Under the pieces are notes generated by a model. That model saw nothing but the letters and a program-made list of their open reading frames with translations. It searched no databases and was not told the origin of the DNA. From contig CAWUIO010000074.1 of the NCBI GenBank assembly GCA_963922455.1, forward strand, positions 1 to 33,992: a stretch of 33,992 nt of DNA. The letters run 5' to 3'. Source of the stretch: CAWUIO01 sp963922455. GTDB taxonomy: Bacteria > Bacteroidota > Bacteroidia > Cytophagales > Microscillaceae. The position numbers were made by a program, and so were the translations under genes. Each line of letters begins with the position of its first letter. The first letter of the stretch is position 1. Below, piece after piece: positions 1 to 8,747 of the stretch.

Positions 1-60
1 TCATCAGAACCCAAAACTGACCCTTTTCGCCGACAAAAACTAAACTTAAACAGTTCTTAA
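1..60 (-). repeat. R2 repeat, copy A
   Basis: Read on the minus strand this begins TTAAGAACTGTTTAAG and continues to a GTCGGCGAAAAGGGTCAG block. The same order of blocks is found at 2136-2179 and 17274-17325, and the first block again at 32499-32515. Unlike those copies it does not overlap the stop codon of a visible gene. The left edge of the window may cut it. Confidence 0.5.
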
Positions 61-108
61 CGGTTTTCTTGGATCAAATTTAGGCCAGGACTTTTTAGGC
101 TGTATGAT

Positions 109-240
109 GGCTGAGGGATAGAGCGGCATGTTTGAGCCCGCCGCTGGAGTGCGGGTTGGCCGGCGAGTAGCGAAAGCCCGGCCCCCGGCCCCACAGAAGG
201 CTCAATAAACTACAAAATACCAAGGCCGGGGGACAGCCCC
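109..240 (+). repeat. R1 structured intergenic repeat, copy 1
   Basis: This is one of seven related elements. It opens with GGCTGAGGGATAGAGCGGC, carries the core GAGTAGCGAAAGCCCG at about 165-180 and ends in CAGCCCC. The main hairpin pairs CCCCCGGCC (182-190) with GGCCGGGGG (224-232), 9 perfect base pairs around a 33-base AT-rich loop. An upstream hairpin pairs CCCGC with GCGGG in the variable section. It lies 36 bases upstream of the decarboxylase start. Function unknown. Confidence 0.85.
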
Positions 241-276
241 AGTTTTTAATAAGAAAAAAATACACAATTGTACCCT

Positions 277-1644
277 ATGGATGCATTGGATCAAATCAGT
301 GAAATAGTACGTAAGCTCATGGCCGATGATGTGGCAGAAAACATGCCTGCCTATCAAAGTCCGGAAGAATTGCTCGAGCAACTAGATTTAGAAATCAAAG
401 AAGAAGGGACTCAAGAGAAAGATTTTTATGCTCTCCTGGGAGAAGTGGCCCAAGCTACCCCTCGGACGGCTCATCGCAATTTTTTTAACCAACTATTTGG
501 AGGGCGGAATATTCCGGCAATGCAGGGAGAAATCTTGGCGGCTGTTTTAAATAACTCCATGTATACTTTTAAGGTAGCCGGGCCCCAAGTATTGGTGGAG
601 CAGGAGGTAATCCGGAAGATGTTGGAAAAAATTTCTTACGAGGAAGGGGAGGGAGCTTTTACTCCTGGGGGCTCGATGTCGAATATGCTGGCCATGCTTT
701 TGGCCCGGGATGCGTATCAGGGGAGTATACGGAATGAAGGACTTCCCGGAGAAAAATTAATAGCCTACACTTCCGAAGATTCGCATTATTCTACCCGGAA
801 AAATGCCGGAATTTTGGGGATTGGTCGTGATCAAGTGCGTTTTGTCCCATGTGATGCCCGGGGCCGTATGGATGTCCAAGCCCTGGCCCAGATGATCAGG
901 CTGGACCGGGAACAAGGAGGAGTTCCCTTTTTTATCAATGCTACGGCGGGTACCACGGTATTGGGGGCCTTTGATCCTTTCCGGGAGATAGGCCAAATTG
1001 CGCAATCTGAGAAGATTTGGTTCCATATTGATGGGGCCTTTGGGGGAAGTGCTATTTTGAGCCCGAAGTACCGGCATCATTTGGATGGATGCGAACTGTC
1101 TGATTCTTTCACTTGGAATGCGCATAAAATGATGAATGTACCTCTAACGGCTTCCATTTTATTGATCCAGGGTCCTCGGCGTTTGCGTCGTTTATTATCC
1201 GAAAAAGCCGAGTACTTATTCCAGGGAGAGGAGGATTTTAATCCCGGAGAAACTTCTCTGCAATGTGGGCGTCGGAATGATGCCTTAAAAGTGTGGGCCT
1301 CATGGAAATTTTGGGGAGATGCCGGCTATGCGCGTAGGATTGAAAAGCAATACGCCCTGGCCGCTTATGCCGTACAAAAAGTGAAGGAAGATCCTAGCTT
1401 GGAGCTCATACAAGAGCCCGACTGTGTGACCGTCTGTTTTGAAGTGCTAGGGCATTCGGCGGTAGACATATGTACCCAGTTAAACCAAATGGGACTGGCA
1501 AAAGTAGGCTATGGGAAAGCCCGGGCTAAGACATTTGTTCGGATGGTTTGCGTAGATCCGGATATGCAAGAGCAAGATTTGGATCAGTTTTTTGAAAAGC
1601 TTAGAAAAGTGAGGGATGTATCGGCCAGATCTTTGTCAAACTAA
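277..1644 (+). CDS. Group II pyridoxal-phosphate-dependent amino acid decarboxylase
   Basis: This is a cytosolic fold-type I PLP enzyme of the family that includes glutamate, cysteine-sulfinate and aromatic amino acid decarboxylases. Counted from the ATG at 277 (455 residues), the PLP-binding section has TPGGSMSNM near 129-137, the ring-stacking histidine in SEDSHYS (about 170), the aspartate in HIDGAFGG (about 252), and the Schiff-base lysine in NAHKMMNVPL (about 284). An upstream in-frame TTG at 268 adds only three residues, and neither start has a clear ribosome-binding site, so the ATG is preferred. The substrate cannot be read from sequence; the glutamate/cysteine-sulfinate branch is the nearest in feel. 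The gene stands alone, with an R1 repeat directly upstream and a hairpin plus T-run near 1988-2023 as a likely terminator. Confidence 0.9.
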   Translation: MDALDQISEIVRKLMADDVAENMPAYQSPEELLEQLDLEIKEEGTQEKDFYALLGEVAQATPRTAHRNFFNQLFGGRNIPAMQGEILAAVLNNSMYTFKVAGPQVLVEQEVIRKMLEKISYEEGEGAFTPGGSMSNMLAMLLARDAYQGSIRNEGLPGEKLIAYTSEDSHYSTRKNAGILGIGRDQVRFVPCDARGRMDVQALAQMIRLDREQGGVPFFINATAGTTVLGAFDPFREIGQIAQSEKIWFHIDGAFGGSAILSPKYRHHLDGCELSDSFTWNAHKMMNVPLTASILLIQGPRRLRRLLSEKAEYLFQGEEDFNPGETSLQCGRRNDALKVWASWKFWGDAGYARRIEKQYALAAYAVQKVKEDPSLELIQEPDCVTVCFEVLGHSAVDICTQLNQMGLAKVGYGKARAKTFVRMVCVDPDMQEQDLDQFFEKLRKVRDVSARSLSN

Positions 1645-1698
1645 GGTGGGTTGATGCTCAGGAGAGAAAAACCACTTTATTTATTCAATTTAAATTGT

Positions 1699-1706
1699 TA
1701 TATTTG
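1699..1706 (+). promoter_or_regulatory. Possible Bacteroidota -7 element in a gene-poor stretch (1645-2175)
   Basis: TATATTTG matches the TAnnTTTG -7 consensus, but no convincing TTTG lies at the right distance upstream. It is flanked by an inverted repeat, AACCACTT (1670-1677) and AAGTGGTT (1721-1728). No open reading frame with coding character follows on the plus strand before the terminator hairpins at 1988 and 2051. The stretch may be just a long 3' region or may hold a small RNA. Confidence 0.25.
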
Positions 1707-1987
1707 TTACAATCCAAAAGAAGTGGTTAGAAGGCTTTTTGAGATGCTTGTTTGAGACTTCTTAATTTTTTGTTAAACAATTGTTGGCCACTCATACTTT
1801 TCGATTTTTCTTGAATCGTGTTCTAAATAACATACAATAGATTTTTGACTTTCATGTTTAATCTATTTTTCTAAGAGTTGTTTAATTAAATAGAACTTTT
1901 TTTTAAATGTTATGAAACAAAAATGGATTAGAGCGTGTTTTTAATTCAGGTTTTCATAATTGTAAGTTTTTGATTAGTTAGGTTTCG

Positions 1988-2023
1988 TAGACTTCTTGGG
2001 TAATATCCTTGAAGTCTATTTTT
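1988..2023 (+). terminator. Hairpin with T-rich tail, possible terminator
   Basis: TAGACTTC (1988-1995) pairs perfectly with GAAGTCTA (2011-2018) around a 15-base loop, followed by TTTTTATTTG. It could end the decarboxylase transcript or a small RNA started in the preceding gap. The large loop makes it weaker than the next hairpin. Confidence 0.4.
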
Positions 2024-2050
2024 ATTTGTGGAATATCTAGGATTTATTCA

Positions 2051-2096
2051 TAAACAAAAAAAAGAGCCTTCGTCAGAAGGCTCTTTTTTTTGTTTA
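2051..2096. terminator. Perfect bidirectional rho-independent terminator
   Basis: A 21-bp perfect inverted repeat (2051-2071 with 2076-2096) surrounds the loop GTCA. The GC-rich part is GAGCCTTC/GAAGGCTC, with A-runs on one side and T-runs on the other, so it can work on both strands. It lies between the converging decarboxylase and bacilliredoxin genes. Confidence 0.93.
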
Positions 2097-2135
2097 TATC
2101 AGCTACACGAAGCAAGTGTTTACAAATAGTCTTTT

Positions 2136-2179
2136 GGGCTTTTTGCCGATAAAAAAACCAAACGTAAACCGTTTTTTAA
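2136..2179 (-). repeat. R2 repeat, copy B, overlapping the bacilliredoxin stop codon
   Basis: On the minus strand it reads TTAAAAAACGGTTTACGTTT, then a T-run and ATCGGCAAAAAGCCC. Its TAA is the stop codon of the minus-strand gene ending at 2176. It aligns block for block with copies A and C. Confidence 0.55.
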
Positions 2180-2595
2180 GAGCAAAACTCTTTAAAAGTT
2201 GCCACCAAATGTCCGGCAATCATATCGGCTGTTCGCCCTTCAATGTGGTGTCTCTCGATAAAATGTACTAATTCCCCGTCTTTAAAAATAGCAATAGAAG
2301 GAGAAGACGGAGGGTAAGGCAAACAAAACTCCCGGGCCCGGCTAGTAGCTTCCTGGTCTACTCCAGCAAATACAGTGGCTAGTTTATCAGGTTTTTGTTC
2401 GCTTTGGGCTACTGCCATTTTCACTCCGGGACGGGCGGCGCCCGCCGCACAACCACAAACGGAGTTAATCACGAGCAATGAGGTACCTTTATCGTCTTGC
2501 ATGAAATTTTCAACTTCTTGAGCCGTTTTCAGCTCTTGGAAACCAGATACGGTTAAATCTTGCCGCATGGGGGCTACGAGTTCTTCTGGATACAT
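2176..2595 (-). CDS. Bacilliredoxin, BrxA/BrxB (YphP/YqiW) family
   Basis: A 139-residue thioredoxin-like protein with the hallmark Cys-Gly-Cys in NSVCGCAAG (Cys47, Cys49) and the LPYPPSSPSIAIFKDGE section typical of the family. In Firmicutes these proteins remove bacillithiol from mixed disulfides; the Bacteroidota versions are annotated by family only, and the low-molecular-weight thiol here is unknown. The gene is the last of three on the minus strand after sufE and the DUF59 gene, 51 bases downstream of the latter. This suggests a link with Fe-S cluster or thiol homeostasis. The stop codon lies in an R2 repeat. The ATG at 2595 gives the usual family length. Confidence 0.9.
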   Translation of the reverse strand: MYPEELVAPMRQDLTVSGFQELKTAQEVENFMQDDKGTSLLVINSVCGCAAGAARPGVKMAVAQSEQKPDKLATVFAGVDQEATSRAREFCLPYPPSSPSIAIFKDGELVHFIERHHIEGRTADMIAGHLVATFKEFCS

Positions 2596-2646
2596 ATATA
2601 TTTAGATTTATTTGGATATATTAATTAAATCTTAATTGAGAACACA

Positions 2647-2973
2647 TTACAAAAAGCCAAGTTCCAATTTGGCTGCTTCCGACATCATATCTTGATGATA
2701 GGGAGGGTCAAAGGTTAGCTCAAGCTCTACTTCATTTACTCCCGGAATGGCTTGTACTTTGGCTTTTACCTCACTGGGTATAAACTCAGCCGATGGACAA
2801 TTGGGGGTAGTCAAGGTCATCAAGACAAAAACATTGTTGACCGGGAAGACTTTGATGTCATAAATTAAGCCTAACTCAAAGATGTCTACCGGAATTTCTG
2901 GGTCATAAATCGTTTTGATGGCCTGCACGACTTTATCTTTCAAATCGGGAATTTCTAACTGATCGCTATTCAT
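2647..2973 (-). CDS. DUF59/MIP18 family protein, SufT-like Fe-S assembly factor
   Basis: A 108-residue single-domain protein covering the whole DUF59 (MIP18/PaaD-like) fold. It shows YDPEIPVDIFELGLIYDI (residues 23-40), the conserved Cys59 in TTPNCPSAE, and the closing ELTFDPPY strand. Proteins of this type help mature Fe-S proteins and often sit in suf operons as SufT. Here it lies between sufE, 18 bases upstream, and the bacilliredoxin gene, which supports a SUF role. The core genes sufBCDS are not in the window, so this is either a detached accessory part or they lie elsewhere. The symbol sufT is likely but is left out because DUF59 paralogues are easily confused. Confidence 0.9.
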   Translation of the reverse strand: MNSDQLEIPDLKDKVVQAIKTIYDPEIPVDIFELGLIYDIKVFPVNNVFVLMTLTTPNCPSAEFIPSEVKAKVQAIPGVNEVELELTFDPPYHQDMMSEAAKLELGFL

Positions 2974-2991
2974 AGGATAAAAATTTACAAA

Positions 2992-3420
2992 CTATTGGGT
3001 TTTTAGCTGACTTTGAAAGGCCAGAGCATAAAGTTTCATTTGTTTGATCATGGCCATAAGCCCATTGGCCCGGGTCATGGATAAATGTTGCTTCATTCCG
3101 ATTTTGTCAATAAAACCTAAATCACTTTGGGCAATATTGGCCGGATTTTGCTCAGAAAGCACTCGGATAAGCAAACTTACCAGGCCTTTTACAATAAGGG
3201 CATCACTATCGGCATCAAATTTTACCTTCCCCTCTTCTAATTGGGCGTGCATCCATACATTGGATTGGCAGCCTTTGATCTTATTTTCATCAATTTTGTG
3301 GTCTTCTGATAAGGGAGCTAATTTTTTCCCCAGCTCTATGATATACATATATTTATCTTCCCAATTATCAAATAAGGAAAACTCCTCAACAATTTCGTCC
3401 TGGATCTCCGGGATACTCAT
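2992..3420 (-). CDS. sufE: SufE family cysteine desulfuration protein
   Basis: SufE accepts persulfide sulfur from the cysteine desulfurase SufS and passes it to the SufBCD scaffold. The 142-residue protein has the family layout: an N-terminal helix pair (EIVEEFSLFDNWEDKYMYII), then KIKGCQSNVW with the sulfur-accepting Cys51, then the conserved KGLVSLLIRVLS and helical LSMTRANGLMAMIKQMK ending. It is the first gene of a three-gene minus-strand cluster with the SufT-like and bacilliredoxin genes. I saw no clear -7 promoter in the 172 bases upstream. That gap holds only short inverted repeats, such as CCCTC/GAGGG near 3553-3567. Confidence 0.93.
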   Translation of the reverse strand: MSIPEIQDEIVEEFSLFDNWEDKYMYIIELGKKLAPLSEDHKIDENKIKGCQSNVWMHAQLEEGKVKFDADSDALIVKGLVSLLIRVLSEQNPANIAQSDLGFIDKIGMKQHLSMTRANGLMAMIKQMKLYALAFQSQLKTQ

Positions 3421-3592
3421 ATTGCTTTCCGTTTAATTTATTAGTATAACAACCAAATGAGGCTATAAAGTTACAGATTCTTGGTTTTTTCTAAGACTTA
3501 AGCCCCTAGGAAATGGCTTTACAATCCTATACCCTATTCTAAGGCGTTTAGGCCCTCAAAAGAGGGTATTTTAAACTAAATGGGGCCTAGGG

Positions 3593-6500
3593 TCAAGGGT
3601 GTACTTGTATTTTAAGGGTTTGTAAGCGCTCACCTTGGGCTAGCCTAAGTAAATAGACACCTGAGCTGAGTTGGGATAATTGTTTATGGAGTAGAAGTTC
3701 TAGTTCTCGTGGCCTAGCTTGCCCGCGGGCAAGCTCTTGCCCCCTTAGATCATAGAGATACATTTGTGTAGTTAGCTCGGGAGCCAGGCCTAGCAAATGC
3801 GCGCTATGTTGCGAGGAGTACGGATTGGGGTAGAAACTGATAGGAGCAGATGCTTCTACTTGGAGGTAGCGAATGTCACTCCACCAAGATGATCCGTCCG
3901 TTTCGCTTATGTGAAGGCGGTAATAGGCTTCTTGTTCAAAATCATCGTCTGTAAATTCCCATGGAGACTGTGGCCTAGCATCCAGGCGGGCTATTTCTTC
4001 AAATTGCCAGCCATTAGGGCTCTTCTCAATGATGACTTGGGCTAAGCTGGTACTTTCTTGTAAGACCCATTCCAGTTTGGCTTGATACTCAGATTCTAAG
4101 CGGGCCTGAAAGCTTATTAGGCGAATCGGTAGGGGAGCAAAAAAACTGGCTACGGTCCAGGTTGAAAAGGATCGGATTCCTCCAAATACCACAAAGTTGC
4201 CAGCTTGATCTACGTTTCCTAAACCATTTTGCCAAATCGCTCCTGTAGAATCGGGTAGCCGAGAAAGGGTGAAGCTGGCTTCTGTCCCGGTGAGTTCCGG
4301 TATGCTTTCAAAGTCAAAATTGCTATAATCAAATTGGAGGCTCGTGCTGTCAACAGTACCCGAGTCGGCCTGAACCAAAAAAGATTTCCGGATACTGCGA
4401 TTGACATCATCAATGCTCAAGTGGCCCCTCTCGATATGCACTCGCACTTGACCGGAGCCACTTTTATTTTGTAAACGGAGTCCGAGCCCTGCGATGTCTG
4501 TACCAAATGAGGTTTCATCATAAAAATTGCCTGGGGCGAATATTTTTCCCGGACCTCCGTAGACATTATCTGAATTGTCATAAATCAAGTGTTCTTCACT
4601 AAGCCCCCGGACTTCTTGAATGCTGGCTTGATTGAATAAGGTGATATCATTTCCAAAAAGATTGATATCTCCTTGAGTAAGTACCAAGTCATCGCCGGGC
4701 CCATTGTTTACCGAAATATCGGCTAGTAGCCGGATGGCAGAATTGGGCCTGTCTACAACAATCTGATAGAAGTCTTCCCGGTCCCCATTATTGATCTCAA
4801 TGTTTTGTTCGGAGGTACTCGTGCCCACAAAATGAATTTTACTATTACCTTCTAAGAAGGCATCCCGAAGGCTGGTATTGGTAAAATTACCAAAGTTGCC
4901 ATACAAGAAGAGTTCTCCGTCTGGGTCTGATGTTCCATCATCCATGTCTAAAGTCCCATTGTTTTCTAGGCTTAACTGCCCATACACAGTAAGGGTACTA
5001 GGTATCCCGGCTCCATTATTTTCTATGACTAAGCTTTGTTCTTGGATCCTCAGGTCACGGCAGCGGGCAGGAAATTGGTTTGCCGGTGTTTCGGGGATGA
5101 CACAGTTTTGCACGGAAAACCCGTTCATAAGAACATTAGTTAAAGAGTCAGGTACGGCCAAGCCTTCCCAGGATGCACAATCAAACCAATTATTACTGGC
5201 ATCTCCTATCCAAGTTCCATGGATCCAAGATTGGGTAATCTGGAAGGGGGTACCTGCGCTTAAGTAAGTAGGTACAGTACCCGTCTGCCAATTGGATTCC
5301 TCATGGATCAAGCGTACCAAATCTCTTTGATTACCTATTGTGGTGATTCCATCATAATAATGATTGGTGTTGCCCGTAAATTCCAGGTTGATACATTCCA
5401 ATTGGGGATGGAGACGAGAACGTCGGTCCGCCGCAGGATTTGCCTCGGAAAAGGGGCGCCAGGTATCTAAGTTAGTCATCCCGTGGAGGAGGGTACCTTG
5501 AAATTGGGTAAAGGTATCGTCCCAAGCACCTTGCATCAAATACAACTGCTCAGCGCCTGAGGAAGAAAGGGCAACACTCCCCGAAATATTCACAAAATCT
5601 AGCAGGTTGGCTTGGATGGAACCATTCAGGCGCACCTGGCTTGGGTCGGGTAGGCGAGGCAAAAGATTAGGGATATCAAACTCGAGAATATCCCCGGCTT
5701 TTAAGGTATCGTTTAATTCTATTTGTAAAATCCCGCTAGCGTCCCAGGTATCGCTACGGGTACTAGCTAGGGCATCGGGCTCGTATAGGGCATTGCTAAG
5801 ATAAATACGCGTAAATGGGCGAATGTCTACCATCGGGCTAAGGTATATCCGGTCGTCCCCACCACCCACATTGGTATTGAACCCCACCAAGGTAAGGTCG
5901 CCGGTGTTGAGCTGGCTTATTTGTACCACATCAAAGGGATTGCTTTGGGTAGCGAGTAAACCGGTCGATTGGGCCATAAGCCGCAGGTTTATGCCTACAG
6001 TGGTATGGAGAATATTGGTAAACGCCACTTCTCCTTGGACGGCATTTTCTGTGATGGGGCTCGTGACTAAAAATCCGGTAGAAGTTAGGTCAACGGGCCC
6101 ATTAAAGTCACGATCGATATTACCCCAAATATCCGTGCAAATTAGCCTTGGGGCCGGAAGCATGGCCTCTCTGACCCCAACATCAGAGGGTTCTGTCACA
6201 AAACGTAAAAATGTGGCCACTACCGAGACCTGGTTTTGTCCGTTGGCACTTGTCTGGCTGGCAAAGTTTTGAAATCCTGAACCACTGGGCAAACTGCTTA
6301 CTTGACTGGGAATAATCCTGAAGCCAAAATCATCTCCATCTTGGATACCCAGGGCGTTGAGATTGTCTTGCAGGCTTATGCGGATACTAAGCGCTTCTTC
6401 TCCATCGTCGGGAACGCTGAGGGTAAAACCGCTAAAGCGAATTTCCTGAGCAAAGACTTGGCCAGTGGCTAGCAAGGTACTGCCTTGAAAAAGCCCGGCC

Positions 6501-7879
6501 GACTCAATCGCATTTTGCCAATTGCTTACTTCATTGCCCACCGAATTGCTAATGCTGAGGGAACTCAACAAGGTAGGTAAGCTGTCGAGGTCGGGAGTGC
6601 CGCCACCATCCCGTACTAATAGGCGCCATACTTCAGTACTGTTGTTTGGGTCGGTAGTAAGGGGGGCTGTAGAATTGATGATAGAGGAAATACTTGCTGC
6701 TTCTGAGGCGGCAAGTGCCAAAATATCCGACTCTAGGCTACTACTGGCATTTATGATGTTGTGGATAAGTCCAGCTAGCCCACTAATTTGGGGCGTGGCA
6801 CTACTCAGGGAAAAAGTAGCATTGAGCGTAAATGGGTCTATGATGAATCCGCTTCCGGTAATAGCCGTAGGGAGTACATCTACGCTTATAAAGTAATAGC
6901 TCACCGTGTTGGCGAGCAGGAGGTCATCGTTTACATTAAAGCTTAAGTTTTGTAAAGGGCTGGGGTCTGGGCTCAGAATTTGAACCAGGGAGTCTTTTGA
7001 ATCAAAAAAGGGGTCATTTGAGCGGAAAAGCTTTACTTGTTCTAGTAGCTCATCTATATTAGGACCTGAAGTTTGTAAATTGATAGATAAAGTACTGATC
7101 TGCGCTGCTGCGTCGTAGCTGTGTACACGAAAGGAATATACTTCATTGTTATCCGTGCCTTGACTAAGGTCCTGGGCTGATACATCGTAGCCCCTGAACG
7201 CAAGTGTAGCTCCATTGGGATACGCGATATGGTGCCCTTGTAAGGGGCTGCCTTGGTCATTATTCGTGGAGGTAAAAAGAAACTCATCGGGTCGGCTTTG
7301 ATGAGTTTCATATCCTAAGTCGCTAGAAGCCGGATCAAGGCCGTTTCGGTCAATTTGGATACCCAGTTTGCTACCCCAATTTTGTACTGGATTATTAAAG
7401 AGGTGGCCGTAGTCTAAATACGTGGTTCGTCCTTCTACATCGTCATTGGTATAGGCGATTTGCCATACAATTGTTCCTACCTCATTAAAGAGTACAAGCT
7501 CGTCGTCATTATTACCAATCGTAAATACTGGCCACTCTATCACCTGGGCATTCGGGATGCCCCCTAGCCACTCGGACTCGAATATATTTTTGTCTTCGGC
7601 CAAGATGATATATGCTCCAGGATTGATAATCAAATCGGAGGCACTGATCACGAAATTGTCAAGGTCTTCGTCACCCAATGCCCAATCGCGGAGATTTACC
7701 GGGTTGGCACTGTAGTTAAACAGTTCGATCCATTCCCTTCCATTGTCCGAAAGAGTGGGATTGGCCAAAAACTCGGTAATGGCTATTTGCGCTAGGGATA
7801 TATGGGGGAGTAAGCTGCCAAGAATACAGAGGCAGCTCCCCATTAGGTAAGATTGGGCTATATTCAGTAAATTTCTCAT
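3593..7879 (-). CDS. Large secreted lamin-tail-domain protein with T9SS sorting domain
   Basis: This 1428-residue protein starts with a signal peptide (about 1-30, ending SLAQ). A lamin tail domain follows at about 31-150 (IAITEFLANP, REWIELFNYS, NLRDWALGD), a beta-sandwich common in extracellular Bacteroidota proteins. The middle is long, low in cysteine and rich in Ser, Asn, Asp and Thr, suggesting repeated beta domains; no catalytic motif is recognised. The last 80 or so residues (from FYPNPYSSQ) are a type A T9SS C-terminal domain, so export through the type IX system to the cell surface or medium is expected. The gene stands alone, with a -7 promoter element about 60 bases upstream. Likely roles are adhesion or matrix scaffolding, but none is proven. 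Confidence 0.85.
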   Translation of the reverse strand: MRNLLNIAQSYLMGSCLCILGSLLPHISLAQIAITEFLANPTLSDNGREWIELFNYSANPVNLRDWALGDEDLDNFVISASDLIINPGAYIILAEDKNIFESEWLGGIPNAQVIEWPVFTIGNNDDELVLFNEVGTIVWQIAYTNDDVEGRTTYLDYGHLFNNPVQNWGSKLGIQIDRNGLDPASSDLGYETHQSRPDEFLFTSTNNDQGSPLQGHHIAYPNGATLAFRGYDVSAQDLSQGTDNNEVYSFRVHSYDAAAQISTLSINLQTSGPNIDELLEQVKLFRSNDPFFDSKDSLVQILSPDPSPLQNLSFNVNDDLLLANTVSYYFISVDVLPTAITGSGFIIDPFTLNATFSLSSATPQISGLAGLIHNIINASSSLESDILALAASEAASISSIINSTAPLTTDPNNSTEVWRLLVRDGGGTPDLDSLPTLLSSLSISNSVGNEVSNWQNAIESAGLFQGSTLLATGQVFAQEIRFSGFTLSVPDDGEEALSIRISLQDNLNALGIQDGDDFGFRIIPSQVSSLPSGSGFQNFASQTSANGQNQVSVVATFLRFVTEPSDVGVREAMLPAPRLICTDIWGNIDRDFNGPVDLTSTGFLVTSPITENAVQGEVAFTNILHTTVGINLRLMAQSTGLLATQSNPFDVVQISQLNTGDLTLVGFNTNVGGGDDRIYLSPMVDIRPFTRIYLSNALYEPDALASTRSDTWDASGILQIELNDTLKAGDILEFDIPNLLPRLPDPSQVRLNGSIQANLLDFVNISGSVALSSSGAEQLYLMQGAWDDTFTQFQGTLLHGMTNLDTWRPFSEANPAADRRSRLHPQLECINLEFTGNTNHYYDGITTIGNQRDLVRLIHEESNWQTGTVPTYLSAGTPFQITQSWIHGTWIGDASNNWFDCASWEGLAVPDSLTNVLMNGFSVQNCVIPETPANQFPARCRDLRIQEQSLVIENNGAGIPSTLTVYGQLSLENNGTLDMDDGTSDPDGELFLYGNFGNFTNTSLRDAFLEGNSKIHFVGTSTSEQNIEINNGDREDFYQIVVDRPNSAIRLLADISVNNGPGDDLVLTQGDINLFGNDITLFNQASIQEVRGLSEEHLIYDNSDNVYGGPGKIFAPGNFYDETSFGTDIAGLGLRLQNKSGSGQVRVHIERGHLSIDDVNRSIRKSFLVQADSGTVDSTSLQFDYSNFDFESIPELTGTEASFTLSRLPDSTGAIWQNGLGNVDQAGNFVVFGGIRSFSTWTVASFFAPLPIRLISFQARLESEYQAKLEWVLQESTSLAQVIIEKSPNGWQFEEIARLDARPQSPWEFTDDDFEQEAYYRLHISETDGSSWWSDIRYLQVEASAPISFYPNPYSSQHSAHLLGLAPELTTQMYLYDLRGQELARGQARPRELELLLHKQLSQLSSGVYLLRLAQGERLQTLKIQVHP

Positions 7880-7935
7880 CTTTCTACAAGCTTTCTGCTA
7901 GAGTGTTACCTTGTCAGTACTTTCTTTGGATTAGG

Positions 7936-7943
7936 CAAATATA
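7936..7943 (-). promoter_or_regulatory. Bacteroidota -7 promoter element for the lamin-tail gene
   Basis: On the minus strand this reads TATATTTG, an exact TAnnTTTG match. It would place the transcription start near 7929 and give a leader of about 50 bases. A TTTG on the same strand at 7971-7974 is a little too far for a standard -33 element. Confidence 0.45.
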
Positions 7944-8102
7944 AGGGATTTGGCCCTTAAGACCGTGTACCAAAGACAGCTTACTGTATACAAGAAGAAG
8001 GCCTAAAGTGGAAAGCTGAGCAGATTGAATAAGAAAAATAGGGTGGATTTCCTTATGAGGGAATATAGCAGCCTGGGGCTCAAGAAAAGACTAAGCCGCA
8101 GT

Positions 8103-8267
8103 TTAGGAACGGTTTTTTCTGATTTGTCTTAAAAGTTTGAATGTCAGCTCTTTAATTTCACTTTCTAAATGGGCCCACTCTTCGGCACTTTTTGCCTCTT
8201 GGCGTCTGCGATCAATATTATCTGATTCCAAAGAGGGCTGGGTTTTTTTGATTTCTTTTTGATTCAT
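8103..8267 (-). CDS. Small charged hypothetical protein (54 residues)
   Basis: An ATG at 8267 opens a frame of 54 codons ending in TAA at 8103. The predicted protein starts MNQKEIKKTQPSLESDN and continues with a strongly charged, probably helical section containing EEWAHLESEIKEL. It has no cysteine, signal peptide or membrane segment. The base composition of the frame fits coding sequence better than the flanks, and the frame fills part of an otherwise empty 870-base gap (7880-8747). The upstream sequence is A-rich (AAAAAGACACG), as is usual for Bacteroidota starts. A -7-like element (TACCTTTG) lies on the minus strand at 8471-8478, rather far away. I do not recognise a family, and it may be a chance frame. 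Confidence 0.4.
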   Translation of the reverse strand: MNQKEIKKTQPSLESDNIDRRRQEAKSAEEWAHLESEIKELTFKLLRQIRKNRS

Positions 8268-8601
8268 GGGTTTCGTGTCTTTTTAGCTGTTTTTTAACAC
8301 AGGTTCTAGGCTGATTAGTTCACCAAATCATCTAGCTTTTGCTATGTTACCTGATTTGATGTCCTAAGTATTAATTTTTTAAGATTTACTTACTCTATAA
8401 GAAATATTGTGCCAAAGTGGCTATTATGGGTATTCCTTGTCGTTGATGGCGTTTTTTGCGCTATTCGTAGCAAAGGTATGGGGCAATAAGGGGAAAAGCT
8501 CCCAGGCTTGGGCCAAATGGGAAACGGCAATTTATTAAAATGGGAAATTATTTACCAAGATTGGTTCAGTGAAGGGGGATACCAACACTTAGGCCTGTTT
8601 T

Positions 8602-8733
8602 GGCTGAGGGATAGAGCGGCCTGTCTGAGCTCGTATGGGCCTGGCGGGGAAAGGCAGCGAGTAGCGAAAGCCCGACCCCGGCGGCAGTACGGGATCTATG
8701 GGAAACCCCTTTTGTATCGCCGGGGGCAGCCCC
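8602..8733 (+). repeat. R1 structured intergenic repeat, copy 2
   Basis: It has the 5' box GGCTGAGGGATAGAGCGGC, the core GCGAGTAGCGAAAGCCCG and the end GGGGCAGCCCC. The main stem pairs CCCCGGCG (8676-8683) with CGCCGGGG (8718-8725). It ends 14 bases before the stop codon of the converging lytic transglycosylase gene. The rest of the 8268-8600 gap shows nothing I can name. Confidence 0.87.
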
Positions 8734-8747
8734 ACCCAGTATTTTAT

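Noticed and set aside
268..276. TTG start for the decarboxylase three codons before the ATG
   Set aside because: It adds only three residues, has no better ribosome-binding site, and the ATG at 277 is the normal choice.
5823..6272. Long plus-strand frame opposite the lamin-tail gene
   Set aside because: It is antisense to a clear coding frame and has no domain of its own.
8101..8120. TTTAGGAACGGTTTTTTC as a fifth R2 copy
   Set aside because: It matches only the short TTARRAACGGTTT part, in the opposite orientation, with none of the later R2 blocks.
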